57,114 nucleotides of DNA from NCBI GenBank assembly GCA_012523185.1, contig JAAYIY010000053.1, forward strand, positions 1-57,114, read 5' to 3'. Positions 1 through 7,867 of the stretch are shown here, piece by piece. The position numbers and the translations under genes are program-made. Position 1 is the first letter of the stretch. Each line of letters opens with the position of its first letter. The stretch is from Clostridiales bacterium. Its GTDB lineage: Bacteria > Bacillota > Clostridia > Oscillospirales > Acutalibacteraceae. The notes under the pieces were generated by a model, which saw only the letters and a list, made by a program, of their open reading frames with translations, did no database searches and was not told the origin of the DNA.

Positions 1-3000
1 GCCGCTGTGATGGCAAAGGTCACAGCCTTTGCGCCCTCAAAATTGCCCTTGCCTGTGATTGTCACCGTCGCGGTGCCGACGTTAATATTGTTCGCATATT
101 CCACCGTGTAATCTGTGCCGAGCGTGAGAGTTGCGCCGTTAAACTTGACTTCGACCGGCGGCTTTATTGTGCCGCCTGTGTATGTCCTGTCGGGAATATT
201 GGTCACAGCAAAATCACCGGCGTTTGCCTTGATGATTGTGAAAGTCACAGCCTTTGTGCCTTCAAAGTTGCCCTTGCCTGTGATTGTCGCCGTCGCGGTG
301 CCGACGTTAATATTGTCTTTGTATTCCACTATGTAATCTTTGCCGAGCGTGAGTGCCGCGCCGTTAAATTTGACTTCAACCGGCGGCTTTATCGTGCCGC
401 CTTTGTATATTTGGTTTGGAATATCAGTAACAGCAAAGCCGCCCGCGTCTGCCTTGAGGATTTTGAACGTCACGACCTTTGTGCCTTCAAAGTTGCCTTT
501 GCCCGTGATTGTCACAGTCGCGGTTCTGATATTAATATTATTTGTGTATTCCAATGTGTAATCCTTGTTGAGCATAAGAGTTTTTCCGTTGAATTTCACC
601 TCAACCGGCGGTGTCAGTTCGTTGCCTGTGTATGTTTGATCGGGAATTTCTGTCACAGCAAAGCCGTCCGCATTTGCCGCTGTGATGGCAAAGGTCACAG
701 CCTTTGCGCCCTCAAAATTGCCCTTGCCTGTGATTGTCACCGTCGCGGTGCCGACGTTAATATTGTTCGCATATTCCACCGTATAATCCGTGCCGAGTGT
801 AAGTGCCGCGCCGTTAAATTTGACTTCAACCGGCGGCTTTATTGTGCCGCCTGTGTATGTTTGATTTGGAATTTCAGTCACAGCAAAGCCGCCAGCGCTT
901 GCCTTAACGATTGTGAAAGTCACAGCCTTTGTGCCTTCAAAGTTGCCCTTGCCTGTGATTGTCACAGTCGCGGTTCCGACGTTAATATTGTTCGCATATT
1001 CCACCGTGTAGTCTGTGCCGAGCGTAAGTACCGCGCCGTTAAATTTGACCTCGACCGTCGGTGTCAGCCCGCCGCCTGTGTATGTTTGATTCGGAATTTC
1101 CGTCACAGCAAAGCCGCTCGCGCTTGCCTTAACGATGGTGAAAGTCACAGCCTTTGCGCCCTCAAAGTTGCCCTTGCCTGTGACTGTCGCCGTCGCGGTG
1201 CCGACGTTAATATTGTTCGCATATTCCACCGTATAATCTGTGCCGAGCGTGAGTGTCGCGCCGTTAAATTTCACCTCAACAGGCGGTGTGATTTCGCTGC
1301 CTGTGTATGTTTGATCGGGAATATCCGTCACAGCAAAGCCGCTCGCGCTTGCCGCTATGATTGTAAAAGTGACTGCCTTTGTGCCTTCAAAATTGCCCTT
1401 GCCTGTGATTGTCGCCGTCGCGGTGCCGACATTAATATTGTTTGTGTACTCCACTGTATAATCTGTGCCGAGCGTAAGTGCCGCGCCGTTAAATTTGACC
1501 TCAACTAGCGGTGTGATTTCGTTGCCTGTGTGTATTTTGTCGGGAATATCCGTCACAGTAAATGCGCTTGCATTTGCCGCTGTGATGGCAAAGGTCACGG
1601 CCTTTGTGCCCTCAAAGTTGCCCTTGCCTGTGAATGTCACAGTCGCGGTTCCGACGATAATATTGTTCGCATATTCAACTGTGTAATCTGTGCCGAGCGT
1701 GAGTGCCGCACCGTTAAATTTGACTTCAACCGGCGGCTTTATCGTGCCGCCTGTGTATGTTTGATTTGGGATTGCTGTCACAGCAAAGCCGCTCGCGCTT
1801 GCCTTAACGATGGTGAAATTCACAGCCTTTGCGCCCTCAAAGTTGCCCTTGCCTGTGATTGTCACTGTCGCGGTTCCGACGTTAATATTGTTCGCATATT
1901 CCACTGTGTAATCTGTGCCGAGCGTGAGTACCGCGCCGTTAAATTTGACTTCGACCGGCGGCTTTATCGAGCCGCCTGTGTATGTTTGATTTGGGATTGC
2001 TGTCACAGCAAAGCCGCTCGCGCTTGCCTTAACGATGGTGAAAGTCACTGCCTTTGCGCCCTCAAAGTTGCCCTTGCCTGTGACTGTCGCCGTCGCGGTT
2101 CCGACGTTAATATTGTTCGCATATTCTACTGTATAATCTGTGCCGAGCGTGAGTGTTTCGCCATTGAATTTGACCTCAACCGGCGGTGTCAGCTCGCCGC
2201 CCGTGTATGTTTGATTCGGAATGTCCGTCACAGCAAAGCTGCCCGCGTTAATCCTGCTTACTGTCACCGCGCAGGTGTCCGTGAAGCCGCCGTCGTTTGT
2301 AGTGACTGTGATTGTCGCTGTTCCGGGAGCTTTTGCCGTCACAAGCCCGGTTGCTGACACAGTAGCAACATTTGTGTCGCTTGAAGCCCAAGTGAGCGAT
2401 TTGTCCGCGGCGTCAGAGGGCGACACTTCCGCTGTCAATTGCGAGGTCTCCGCGACAGTGAGCGACAAGCTTTTCTCGCCGAGTAAAACGCCCGTGACAG
2501 GAATTGTTGATAAGGACGACAGGCTTGAAAGCTTTAAAGCCGGGCACACGCCAATGATTGTGTCGCCCACATTATAGGAGTAGTCGTTGACGTAGCCATT
2601 GTAGTAGGCGTAGCTCGCGCGATTTGAGTTGCCGCCGGGCGAGCGTAGAAACCAAACGCTGTTTTTGTCGTAGTCGCTTCCCGGGGAGTTGTTGACATAT
2701 AATCCCTGACATTTTGCGTAGTCGCTGCCTTGCGCATATCTCGTGGCGCTTGAACCTGTGCTTGAACTGAACCCGTAGGCGGTGTTTGTTGATTCGCTGT
2801 ACGAAAGCAGAAACAGCTTGTCATTTGTGGACGCGCTGTTATATTGCGAATAGCCCGGCCACGCGCTGTTGTCGAGCGCCGTCGTCTTGACATCTGACTG
2901 CTCTGTGCTTGTGAACGCGGTGTTATAAAAATTGTCGTTAAGCCATGTGCGCATGGAGCTTGTCGCGTAGTCGTTGGCATAGACTGTGCAGGCGGGGTTG

Positions 3001-4754
3001 TTGTAATAAGGGTTTGAACCATATATTGTATTGCTGTACGCCTGACTGTCGATGATGTCCTCACACATCACAAGCCCCGATGACGGGTCAAGCACACGCC
3101 AGCGCAAAGGCTCATATTTGAACCAGTAGACAGTGTTTGTGTAATAGCCGTTGCTGTCCTGTTCTGTCGATGATGTGTCGCATGTCCGACACGGCCTGTA
3201 TGACGTGAATTTCACCGCTCGGTATTTGCTCCCGCCGTGTGTCACGTCGGCATATTTCATGTAATCACTTTGTGTCATGGTACCGGTGCTGCCCGTGCAG
3301 CTGTAATAGCCGTAGGACACCCAGTTTAGTGTCTTTGCATTCAGCGCGGAAAGCGTCGCGCTGTCCGTCACATGCGTCTGCGGGTATGAGCCAAATATGC
3401 CGACACCACCCACCTGCCATGTGTGCGCGGCTGTTACCGTCACCGCGCAGGTGTCCGTGAAGCCGCCGTCGTTTGTCGTGACTGTGATTGTCGCCGTGCC
3501 GGGGGCGACTGCTGTCACAAGTCCGGTTGCTGACACAGTAGCAACATTTGTGTCGCTTGAAGCCCAAGTGAACGATTTATCCGTGGCGTCAGAGGGCTGC
3601 ACTTCCGCTGTCAATTGCGAAGTCTCCGCGACAGTGAGTGACAGGCTTTCCACGCCGAGCGAAACTCCCGTGACAGAAATTGTTGATAAGGACGACAGGC
3701 TTGAAAACTTGAAAGCCGGGCGGACACCGATGTTCGTGTAGTACACATAGTGGCTGCTGTAGACGAAGCCATCGATGTTGACGTAGCTCGCGCTATGTGA
3801 ATAGCCGCCGGGCGAGCGAAAAAACCAATAGCTGTTTTTATCGTTGTCGCTTCCCGGGGAGTTGTAGACATATAGACCTTGACATTTTGCGTAGTCGCTG
3901 CCTTGCGCATATCTTGTGGCGCTTGAACCTGTGCCCGAGCTGAACCCGTAGGCGGTGTTTGTTGATTCGCTGTATGAAAGCAGAAACAGCTTGTCGTTTG
4001 TGGACGCGCTGTTATATTGCGAATAGCCCGGATATGCGCTGTTGTCGAGCGCTGTCGTCTTGACATCTGACTGCTCTGTGCTTGTGAACGCGGTGTTATA
4101 AAAATCGTCGTTAAGCCATGTGCGCATAGAGCTTGTCGCGTAGTCGTTGGCGTAGGTTGTGCAGGCGGGGTTGTTGTAATAAGGGTTTGAACCATATATT
4201 GTGTTGCTGTACGCCTGACTGTCGATGATGTCCTCACACATCACAAGCCCCGACGACGGGTCAAGAACGCGCCAGCGCAAAGGCTCATATTTGAACCAGT
4301 AGGTGGTGTTTGTGTAATAGCCGTTTTCGTCCTGATATGCGTTTGATGCCGAGGTTGAATATACCGTAAAATACGGCCTGTATGACGTGAATTTCACGGC
4401 GCGGTATTTGCTCCCGCCGTGTGTCACGTCGGCATATTTCATGTAATCGCTTTGTGTCATGGAACCGGTGCTGCCCGTGCCGCTGTAATAGCCGTAGGAC
4501 ACCCAGTCGAGAGTCTGCGCGTTCAGCGCGGAAAGCGTCGCGCTGTCCGTCACGCGCGTCTGCGGATAGCTCCCGAATGTGCCGATGTCCCCCACCTGCC
4601 ACACGTGCGCGGCACTCGCTCCGAGCGAAAACGGACTTTTCAGCCACTCGGGCAAGCTGAAATCCGAACCCGCCAACGCACCCAAAGGCGCGCCGCCGAA
4701 AACCATGATGAACGCCAAAAAGATTGCCAAGCCCTGTTTTAATGCCTTTTTCAC
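1..4754 (-). CDS. Giant secreted repeat protein (2x DUF6273 + Big_2, >=10 Ig-like repeats), C-terminus outside window
   Basis: The frame opens with GTG at 4754, behind GGGAG, and stays open for about 1,584 codons to the window edge, so the C-terminus is missing. An N-terminal signal peptide starts MKKALKQGLAIFLAFIM. A unit of about 394 residues (DUF6273-like, ending GVRPAFKF, plus a Big_2 Ig-like domain with the SVTGVSL and TWASSDTNVATV motifs) occurs twice in tandem (bases ~4605-3432 and ~3425-2265). From ~2262 down to base 1 come about ten copies of a 75-residue beta repeat (QTYTGG, PPVEVKFNG, LTLGTDYTVEYANN, GTAT, GKGNFEGAK). The copies are exactly 225 bp apart and nearly identical in DNA. 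Families of this type are cell-surface or secreted proteins; an anchor or adhesive function is inferred, since the terminus is not visible. Confident on architecture, not on role. Confidence 0.85.
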   Translation of the reverse strand, partial: MKKALKQGLAIFLAFIMVFGGAPLGALAGSDFSLPEWLKSPFSLGASAAHVWQVGDIGTFGSYPQTRVTDSATLSALNAQTLDWVSYGYYSGTGSTGSMTQSDYMKYADVTHGGSKYRAVKFTSYRPYFTVYSTSASNAYQDENGYYTNTTYWFKYEPLRWRVLDPSSGLVMCEDIIDSQAYSNTIYGSNPYYNNPACTTYANDYATSSMRTWLNDDFYNTAFTSTEQSDVKTTALDNSAYPGYSQYNSASTNDKLFLLSYSESTNTAYGFSSGTGSSATRYAQGSDYAKCQGLYVYNSPGSDNDKNSYWFFRSPGGYSHSASYVNIDGFVYSSHYVYYTNIGVRPAFKFSSLSSLSTISVTGVSLGVESLSLTVAETSQLTAEVQPSDATDKSFTWASSDTNVATVSATGLVTAVAPGTATITVTTNDGGFTDTCAVTVTAAHTWQVGGVGIFGSYPQTHVTDSATLSALNAKTLNWVSYGYYSCTGSTGTMTQSDYMKYADVTHGGSKYRAVKFTSYRPCRTCDTSSTEQDSNGYYTNTVYWFKYEPLRWRVLDPSSGLVMCEDIIDSQAYSNTIYGSNPYYNNPACTVYANDYATSSMRTWLNDNFYNTAFTSTEQSDVKTTALDNSAWPGYSQYNSASTNDKLFLLSYSESTNTAYGFSSSTGSSATRYAQGSDYAKCQGLYVNNSPGSDYDKNSVWFLRSPGGNSNRASYAYYNGYVNDYSYNVGDTIIGVCPALKLSSLSSLSTIPVTGVLLGEKSLSLTVAETSQLTAEVSPSDAADKSLTWASSDTNVATVSATGLVTAKAPGTATITVTTNDGGFTDTCAVTVSRINAGSFAVTDIPNQTYTGGELTPPVEVKFNGETLTLGTDYTVEYANNINVGTATATVTGKGNFEGAKAVTFTIVKASASGFAVTAIPNQTYTGGSIKPPVEVKFNGAVLTLGTDYTVEYANNINVGTATVTITGKGNFEGAKAVNFTIVKASASGFAVTAIPNQTYTGGTIKPPVEVKFNGAALTLGTDYTVEYANNIIVGTATVTFTGKGNFEGTKAVTFAITAANASAFTVTDIPDKIHTGNEITPLVEVKFNGAALTLGTDYTVEYTNNINVGTATATITGKGNFEGTKAVTFTIIAASASGFAVTDIPDQTYTGSEITPPVEVKFNGATLTLGTDYTVEYANNINVGTATATVTGKGNFEGAKAVTFTIVKASASGFAVTEIPNQTYTGGGLTPTVEVKFNGAVLTLGTDYTVEYANNINVGTATVTITGKGNFEGTKAVTFTIVKASAGGFAVTEIPNQTYTGGTIKPPVEVKFNGAALTLGTDYTVEYANNINVGTATVTITGKGNFEGAKAVTFAITAANADGFAVTEIPDQTYTGNELTPPVEVKFNGKTLMLNKDYTLEYTNNINIRTATVTITGKGNFEGTKVVTFKILKADAGGFAVTDIPNQIYKGGTIKPPVEVKFNGAALTLGKDYIVEYKDNINVGTATATITGKGNFEGTKAVTFTIIKANAGDFAVTNIPDRTYTGGTIKPPVEVKFNGATLTLGTDYTVEYANNINVGTATVTITGKGNFEGAKAVTFAITA

Positions 4755-4837
4755 TTTAAAACAACTCCCTTTTTTGTTCGCTTTAAAACCGTTCTATTCC
4801 GCTCAAAAACGCAGGATCTTACCGAAACGCAATCCTT

Positions 4838-4866
4838 AATATAATTATTTTAACATACACTTTCAA
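4838..4866 (-). promoter_or_regulatory. Sigma-A-type promoter of the giant repeat protein
   Basis: On the minus strand TTGAAA (4866-4861) and TATATT (4843-4838) are separated by 17 bp, about 80 bp upstream of the GTG start. The rest of 4755-5017 shows no gene. Confidence 0.6.
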
Positions 4867-5017
4867 GTTTGTCACCTACCCCTTTTGAAAAACTTTACTG
4901 ATATTTCACTGTTTTTTAATAAATCACAAATAAAAGGTTTAGCCCCGCCAGTATTCCGTCAACATTTTCAGAAGTTAAACCTGCAATCTGCAAAAGCAGG
5001 TAAAAGCAAACTTTCTG

Positions 5018-5045
5018 TTGACAAACACCAAAAATCTGTTACAAT
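5018..5045 (+). promoter_or_regulatory. Promoter of tRNA-Pro(GGG)
   Basis: TTGACA (5018-5023) and TACAAT (5040-5045) with a 16-bp spacer lie directly upstream of the tRNA gene. Confidence 0.7.
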
Positions 5046-5062
5046 ACTTTCATGATTGCTAT

Positions 5063-5138
5063 CCGGGTGTGGCGCAGTTGGTAGCGCGCTTGACTGGGGG
5101 TCAAGAGGCCAGGTGTTCAAGTCACCTCACTCGGACCA
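5063..5138 (+). tRNA. tRNA-Pro (anticodon GGG)
   Basis: The acceptor stem CCGGGTG pairs with CACTCGG (one G-U). The D stem is GCGC/GCGC and the anticodon stem CTTGA/TCAAG, with GGG at 5096-5098. The T arm is present, the discriminator is A, and CCA is encoded. It decodes CCC. It stands alone between its own promoter and a terminator. Confidence 0.95.
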
Positions 5139-5143
5139 ATGAG

Positions 5144-5198
5144 AAACCGCTGTATATTGATTTTCATGTTGAATTGTCAATATGCAGCGGTTTTTTGT
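5144..5198 (+). terminator. Terminator after tRNA-Pro
   Basis: A 17-bp stem with one wobble (5144-5160 with 5177-5193) is followed by a T-run. Confidence 0.8.
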
Positions 5199-5270
5199 TT
5201 TTATAAAAACACAGTTTTTCTTGTTTTGTCGGCGGATTAAAGATTTTTGATTGATGCAGTCACTACAAAT

Positions 5271-5310
5271 AAAAACACCCCGCCAATGTTCGTCGGGGTG
5301 TTTTTGTTTT
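5271..5310. terminator. Bidirectional terminator downstream of the ArsC-like gene
   Basis: AAAAACACCCCG (5271-5282) and CGGGGTGTTTTT (5294-5305) form a 12-bp stem with A/T runs on both sides. It can serve the minus-strand gene ending at 5357. Confidence 0.8.
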
Positions 5311-5356
5311 GATAAAACACTTTTAACAGTTTGCGTTATTTGTAACGTCGGGTAGT

Positions 5357-5710
5357 TTAAGCAAGCTTTTCGGCCCATTCAGACTCCTTAAAACCGACAA
5401 GCACATAGTCGCCGGACACAACAATCGGGCGCTTTACAAGCATTCCGTCGCTTGAGAGCAGGCTAAGCTGCTCGTCCTCGCTCAAAGAGGGCAGTCTGTC
5501 CTTAATCTTTAAAGACCTGTACAGCAACCCGCTTGTGTTAAAGAATCGGCGCAGCGGCAAGCCGCTTTTGTCAAACCAGCTTTTAAGCTCGTCCGTGGCG
5601 GGATTGCTTTCCTTGATATTCCGCTCTGTATAAGAAATGCCGCGCTCCTCAAGCCACTTTTTCGCTTTTTGGCAGGTGGTGCATTTTGGATAACATATAA
5701 ATTCTGTCAT
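5357..5710 (-). CDS. ArsC/Spx-family thioredoxin-fold reductase
   Basis: At 117 residues it has the usual length of the ArsC/Spx/YusI family. The N-terminal CxxC motif (CTTC, Cys10 and Cys13) lies in the first beta-alpha unit of a thioredoxin-like fold, and the family signature RPIVV is near residue 93. The family comprises glutaredoxin-like arsenate reductases and the RNA polymerase-binding Spx/MgsR regulators. Neither the arsenate resistance operon nor the Spx-type GSG context is visible here, so the substrate is left open. The start ATG follows GAGAGGTAAGCT. It appears monocistronic, with its own terminator. Whether it is enzyme or Spx-like regulator is undecided. Confidence 0.85.
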   Translation of the reverse strand: MTEFICYPKCTTCQKAKKWLEERGISYTERNIKESNPATDELKSWFDKSGLPLRRFFNTSGLLYRSLKIKDRLPSLSEDEQLSLLSSDGMLVKRPIVVSGDYVLVGFKESEWAEKLA

Positions 5711-5857
5711 AGCTTACCTCTCGTTTGTTTTTTTAAGTGTTAAAGCAAAGCCGCAGCTTGTCGAAAAAAGTCAAGGCAGACGGGCGCCGCCGCGAATGCG
5801 GCGGGCTTGCCCGCATATGGCTTGCGCGCCTTTTAAAACAGCGCGGCAGCGCGGCTG

Positions 5858-6172
5858 TCAGCTTTTTGGCGCGGGCGCTTTTACAACAATAAGCTCAAGG
5901 GTTTCTTGATGAAGATTTTTTACGTTCATTTTTGTTTTAAATGGAATTTTTAAAAGAGTCCCCGCTTCGTACTCGTGGATATCCTGCTCGTCAAGCCCTA
6001 TCGAAAGCTTTCCGCGCACGACAGTCATGTAAACATTGGAGTTTGAATAATGCTCCGGAAGCCCCTCATCCTTGTTCAAAACCATGTGCAGATAGTGAAG
6101 GTTTTCGTCGAACAATATTTTTTCAATCACCTTTTCATCTGAAACAGAAAGCTTAAATTCTTTTTCTACCAA
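5858..6172 (-). CDS. Small single-domain cupin protein
   Basis: About 104 residues, read as a cupin beta-barrel: the stretch HYLHMVLNKDEGLPEHYSN resembles cupin motif 1, and GTLLKIPFKTKMNVKN resembles motif 2. Not all metal ligands are clear, so metal binding is uncertain. I chose the TTG at 6172 because AAAGGAG precedes it by about 8 nt; an upstream TTG at 6190 overlaps the ferredoxin stop and has no ribosome binding site of its own. It is translationally close to, and surely cotranscribed with, the ferredoxin gene at 6187-6885. The pairing with a Crp-type regulator suggests a redox or nitrosative stress role, which is inference. Confidence 0.75.
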   Translation of the reverse strand: MVEKEFKLSVSDEKVIEKILFDENLHYLHMVLNKDEGLPEHYSNSNVYMTVVRGKLSIGLDEQDIHEYEAGTLLKIPFKTKMNVKNLHQETLELIVVKAPAPKS

Positions 6173-6186
6173 AACTAACGCTCCTT

Positions 6187-6885
6187 TCAATCAATTATTC
6201 TGCCGTCGGTTGAAATTGTTATCACTTGCCAGGGTATGAACTTTCCGCTGTTCATAAGAGCTTTTTTAACGGCGCTTTCAAGCCCGCCGCAGCACGGTAC
6301 TTCCATCCGCACGACTGTGACGCTTTTTATGTCGTTTTGTTTTATTATTGCCTCAAGCTTTTCCGCGTAATCAACGAAATCCAGCTTTGGGCAGCCTATC
6401 AGAGTAATTCTGTTGCGTATAAACTTATTATGAAAGTCGCCGTGGGCATAGGCGGCGCAGTCCGCGGCAATGAGCAGGTTTGCCCCGCTGAAATAAGGCG
6501 CGTTTACGGGGGCTAACTTAATTTGAACAGGCCACTGAGAAAGTCTGCTTATGTTTGCGGCCGGAGCGGCGGCTTCGGAGAGCGCCTCCCTGCCGATAGT
6601 CCTTGACTGCGTTCCTGGACAGCCGCACGGCAAAACGGCGGACTGCTCTTTTTGCTTGTTTTTAAGCACGGCGGCTTCGTCGAACTGATCGGCCTCTCTT
6701 GTTTCAAAGCTGATTGCACCTGTCGGACATACGGGGAGACAGTCGCCCAAACCGTCGCAGTAGTCGTCGCGCAGCAGCTTTGCCTTACCGTCCGCCATCC
6801 CAATCGCGCCCTCGTGGCAGGCCTGTGCGCACAAGCCGCAGCCGTTGCATTTTTCTTCGTCAATTTTAATTATTCTTCGTATCAT
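6187..6885 (-). CDS. Two-[4Fe-4S] ferredoxin-domain protein
   Basis: The N-terminal 70 residues hold a 2[4Fe-4S] ferredoxin with clusters CNGCGLCAQAC and CDGLGDCLPVC. The remaining ~160 residues contain a further conserved Cys pattern (LPCGCPG, IGCPKLD, VPCCGG) seen in stand-alone clostridial ferredoxin-like proteins near hybrid-cluster-protein and Crp genes. It probably transfers electrons in the cytoplasm; the partner is unknown. The start ATG follows AAGGTGATTTAA. It is the first gene of a two-gene operon with the cupin, divergent from the Crp/Fnr regulator across 107 bp. Confidence 0.85.
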   Translation of the reverse strand: MIRRIIKIDEEKCNGCGLCAQACHEGAIGMADGKAKLLRDDYCDGLGDCLPVCPTGAISFETREADQFDEAAVLKNKQKEQSAVLPCGCPGTQSRTIGREALSEAAAPAANISRLSQWPVQIKLAPVNAPYFSGANLLIAADCAAYAHGDFHNKFIRNRITLIGCPKLDFVDYAEKLEAIIKQNDIKSVTVVRMEVPCCGGLESAVKKALMNSGKFIPWQVITISTDGRIID

Positions 6886-6920
6886 TTAAATCACCTTTTT
6901 TGAACATATAATCGTTTTTG

Positions 6921-6949
6921 TTGACTTTGCAAGGAAAGTATACTATCAT
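6921..6949 (+). promoter_or_regulatory. Promoter of the Crp/Fnr gene
   Basis: TTGACT (6921-6926) and TATCAT (6944-6949) have a 17-bp spacer. The promoter lies inside any longer reading of the downstream gene, which argues for the GTG start at 6993. Confidence 0.65.
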
Positions 6950-6963
6950 TAAACGACATTGTA

Positions 6964-6979
6964 TGTTGTTTTTACAACA
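6964..6979. promoter_or_regulatory. Candidate Crp/Fnr operator (palindrome)
   Basis: TGTTGT-tttt-ACAACA is a perfect 6-bp inverted repeat just downstream of the predicted transcription start and upstream of the ribosome binding site (6981-6987). Its position fits autorepression; this is inferred, not shown. Confidence 0.45.
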
Positions 6980-6992
6980 AAAAGGTGATTTA

Positions 6993-7652
6993 GTGAAAAA
7001 ATATTTAAAGCTTCTGCAATCTATTGACTTGTTTAATGGAATTGCGGGGCCTGAAATCCTTTCTCTTTTGCCGTGCCTTGACGCGCGGACGCGCCATTAC
7101 GAAAAAGGCGACGCCATATTTCTAAGCGGTGGCAGCGTCAAGCGCTTTGGGGTTGTCTTGTCCGGCCGTGTTCAGATAATTCAGGAGGACTTTTACGGCA
7201 ACAGGGGCATCATAGCCGAAATCGGCGCGGGCGGTCTGTTCGGCGAATCGTTTGCGTTTGCAAAGACAGATGTTTTACCGGTTAGCGTGTCCGCTTCCGA
7301 GAGCGGCGAGGTTCTTTTTTTAGACAGCGCAAAGCTTGCCTGTCCGTGTGCCGAGGCGTGCGTGTTTCACACCGCGATAATCAGGAACATGCTAAGCATC
7401 GTCTCAATGAAAAATATAACACTGACAAGGAAGATTGAAATAACCTCAAAGCGAACGACGCGGGAAAAGCTTCTTGCGTATCTTTCGTATGAGGCGAAAA
7501 AGGCGGGCTCGGGCAGCTTTGTTATACCGTTTAACAGACAGGAGCTTGCGGATTATCTTTCGGTTGAGCGCAGCGCCATGTCAGCGGAGCTGTCAAGGCT
7601 TCGCGGTGAAGGCTTGCTTGATTATCATAAAAGCAGATTTACGCTGCTTTGA
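6993..7652 (+). CDS. Crp/Fnr family transcriptional regulator
   Basis: 219 residues from the GTG at 6993 (ribosome binding site AAAGGTG). The N-terminal cNMP-like beta-barrel includes GVVLSGRVQIIQED and GGLFGES. A long dimerisation helix follows, then a C-terminal winged helix (RQELADYLSVERSAMSAELSRL). The N-terminal Fnr cysteine quartet is absent. Instead a CPCAEAC cluster sits near residue 120, at the start of the dimer helix, which could hold a metal cluster or act as a thiol sensor. It is divergent from the ferredoxin/cupin operon, so these are likely targets. A longer reading from 6918 is unlikely because it would contain the promoter. Confidence 0.88.
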   Translation: MKKYLKLLQSIDLFNGIAGPEILSLLPCLDARTRHYEKGDAIFLSGGSVKRFGVVLSGRVQIIQEDFYGNRGIIAEIGAGGLFGESFAFAKTDVLPVSVSASESGEVLFLDSAKLACPCAEACVFHTAIIRNMLSIVSMKNITLTRKIEITSKRTTREKLLAYLSYEAKKAGSGSFVIPFNRQELADYLSVERSAMSAELSRLRGEGLLDYHKSRFTLL

Positions 7653-7816
7653 CGGCCGCAATTAAAAGCTTGACCGCATTCCTCAAAACATTCAAATGGC
7701 CGATGTGAATTAAGTCAAAAGTACCCGAAGTATATCCGATAATCAACAGCTTCACCCTACTTTTGTTTTATTTATATTAAATATATCACGTTGAATATGT
7801 TTTTGCAAGTTTCACA

Positions 7817-7845
7817 TTGCACAAGATTGAGGAGTGTGCTACAAT
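7817..7845 (+). promoter_or_regulatory. Promoter of the TagB/TagF-like gene
   Basis: TTGCAC (7817-7822) and TACAAT (7840-7845) with a 17-bp spacer. The apparent upstream TTG start is really this -35 hexamer. Confidence 0.6.
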
Positions 7846-7867
7846 ATCACAAAAGGGGGGAGCCGCC

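Noticed and set aside
1..2262. Regular repeat array that could look like CRISPR
   Set aside because: The 225-bp period is a coding repeat with no spacers and no cas genes.
115..2577. Chain of Cys/His- or Ser/Thr-rich open frames on the plus strand with 225-bp periodicity
   Set aside because: They are antisense shadows of the giant repeat protein; they lack ribosome binding sites and follow its periodicity.
6918..7652. Longer start for the Crp/Fnr gene (TTG at 6918)
   Set aside because: The promoter lies inside it; the GTG at 6993 has a good ribosome binding site.
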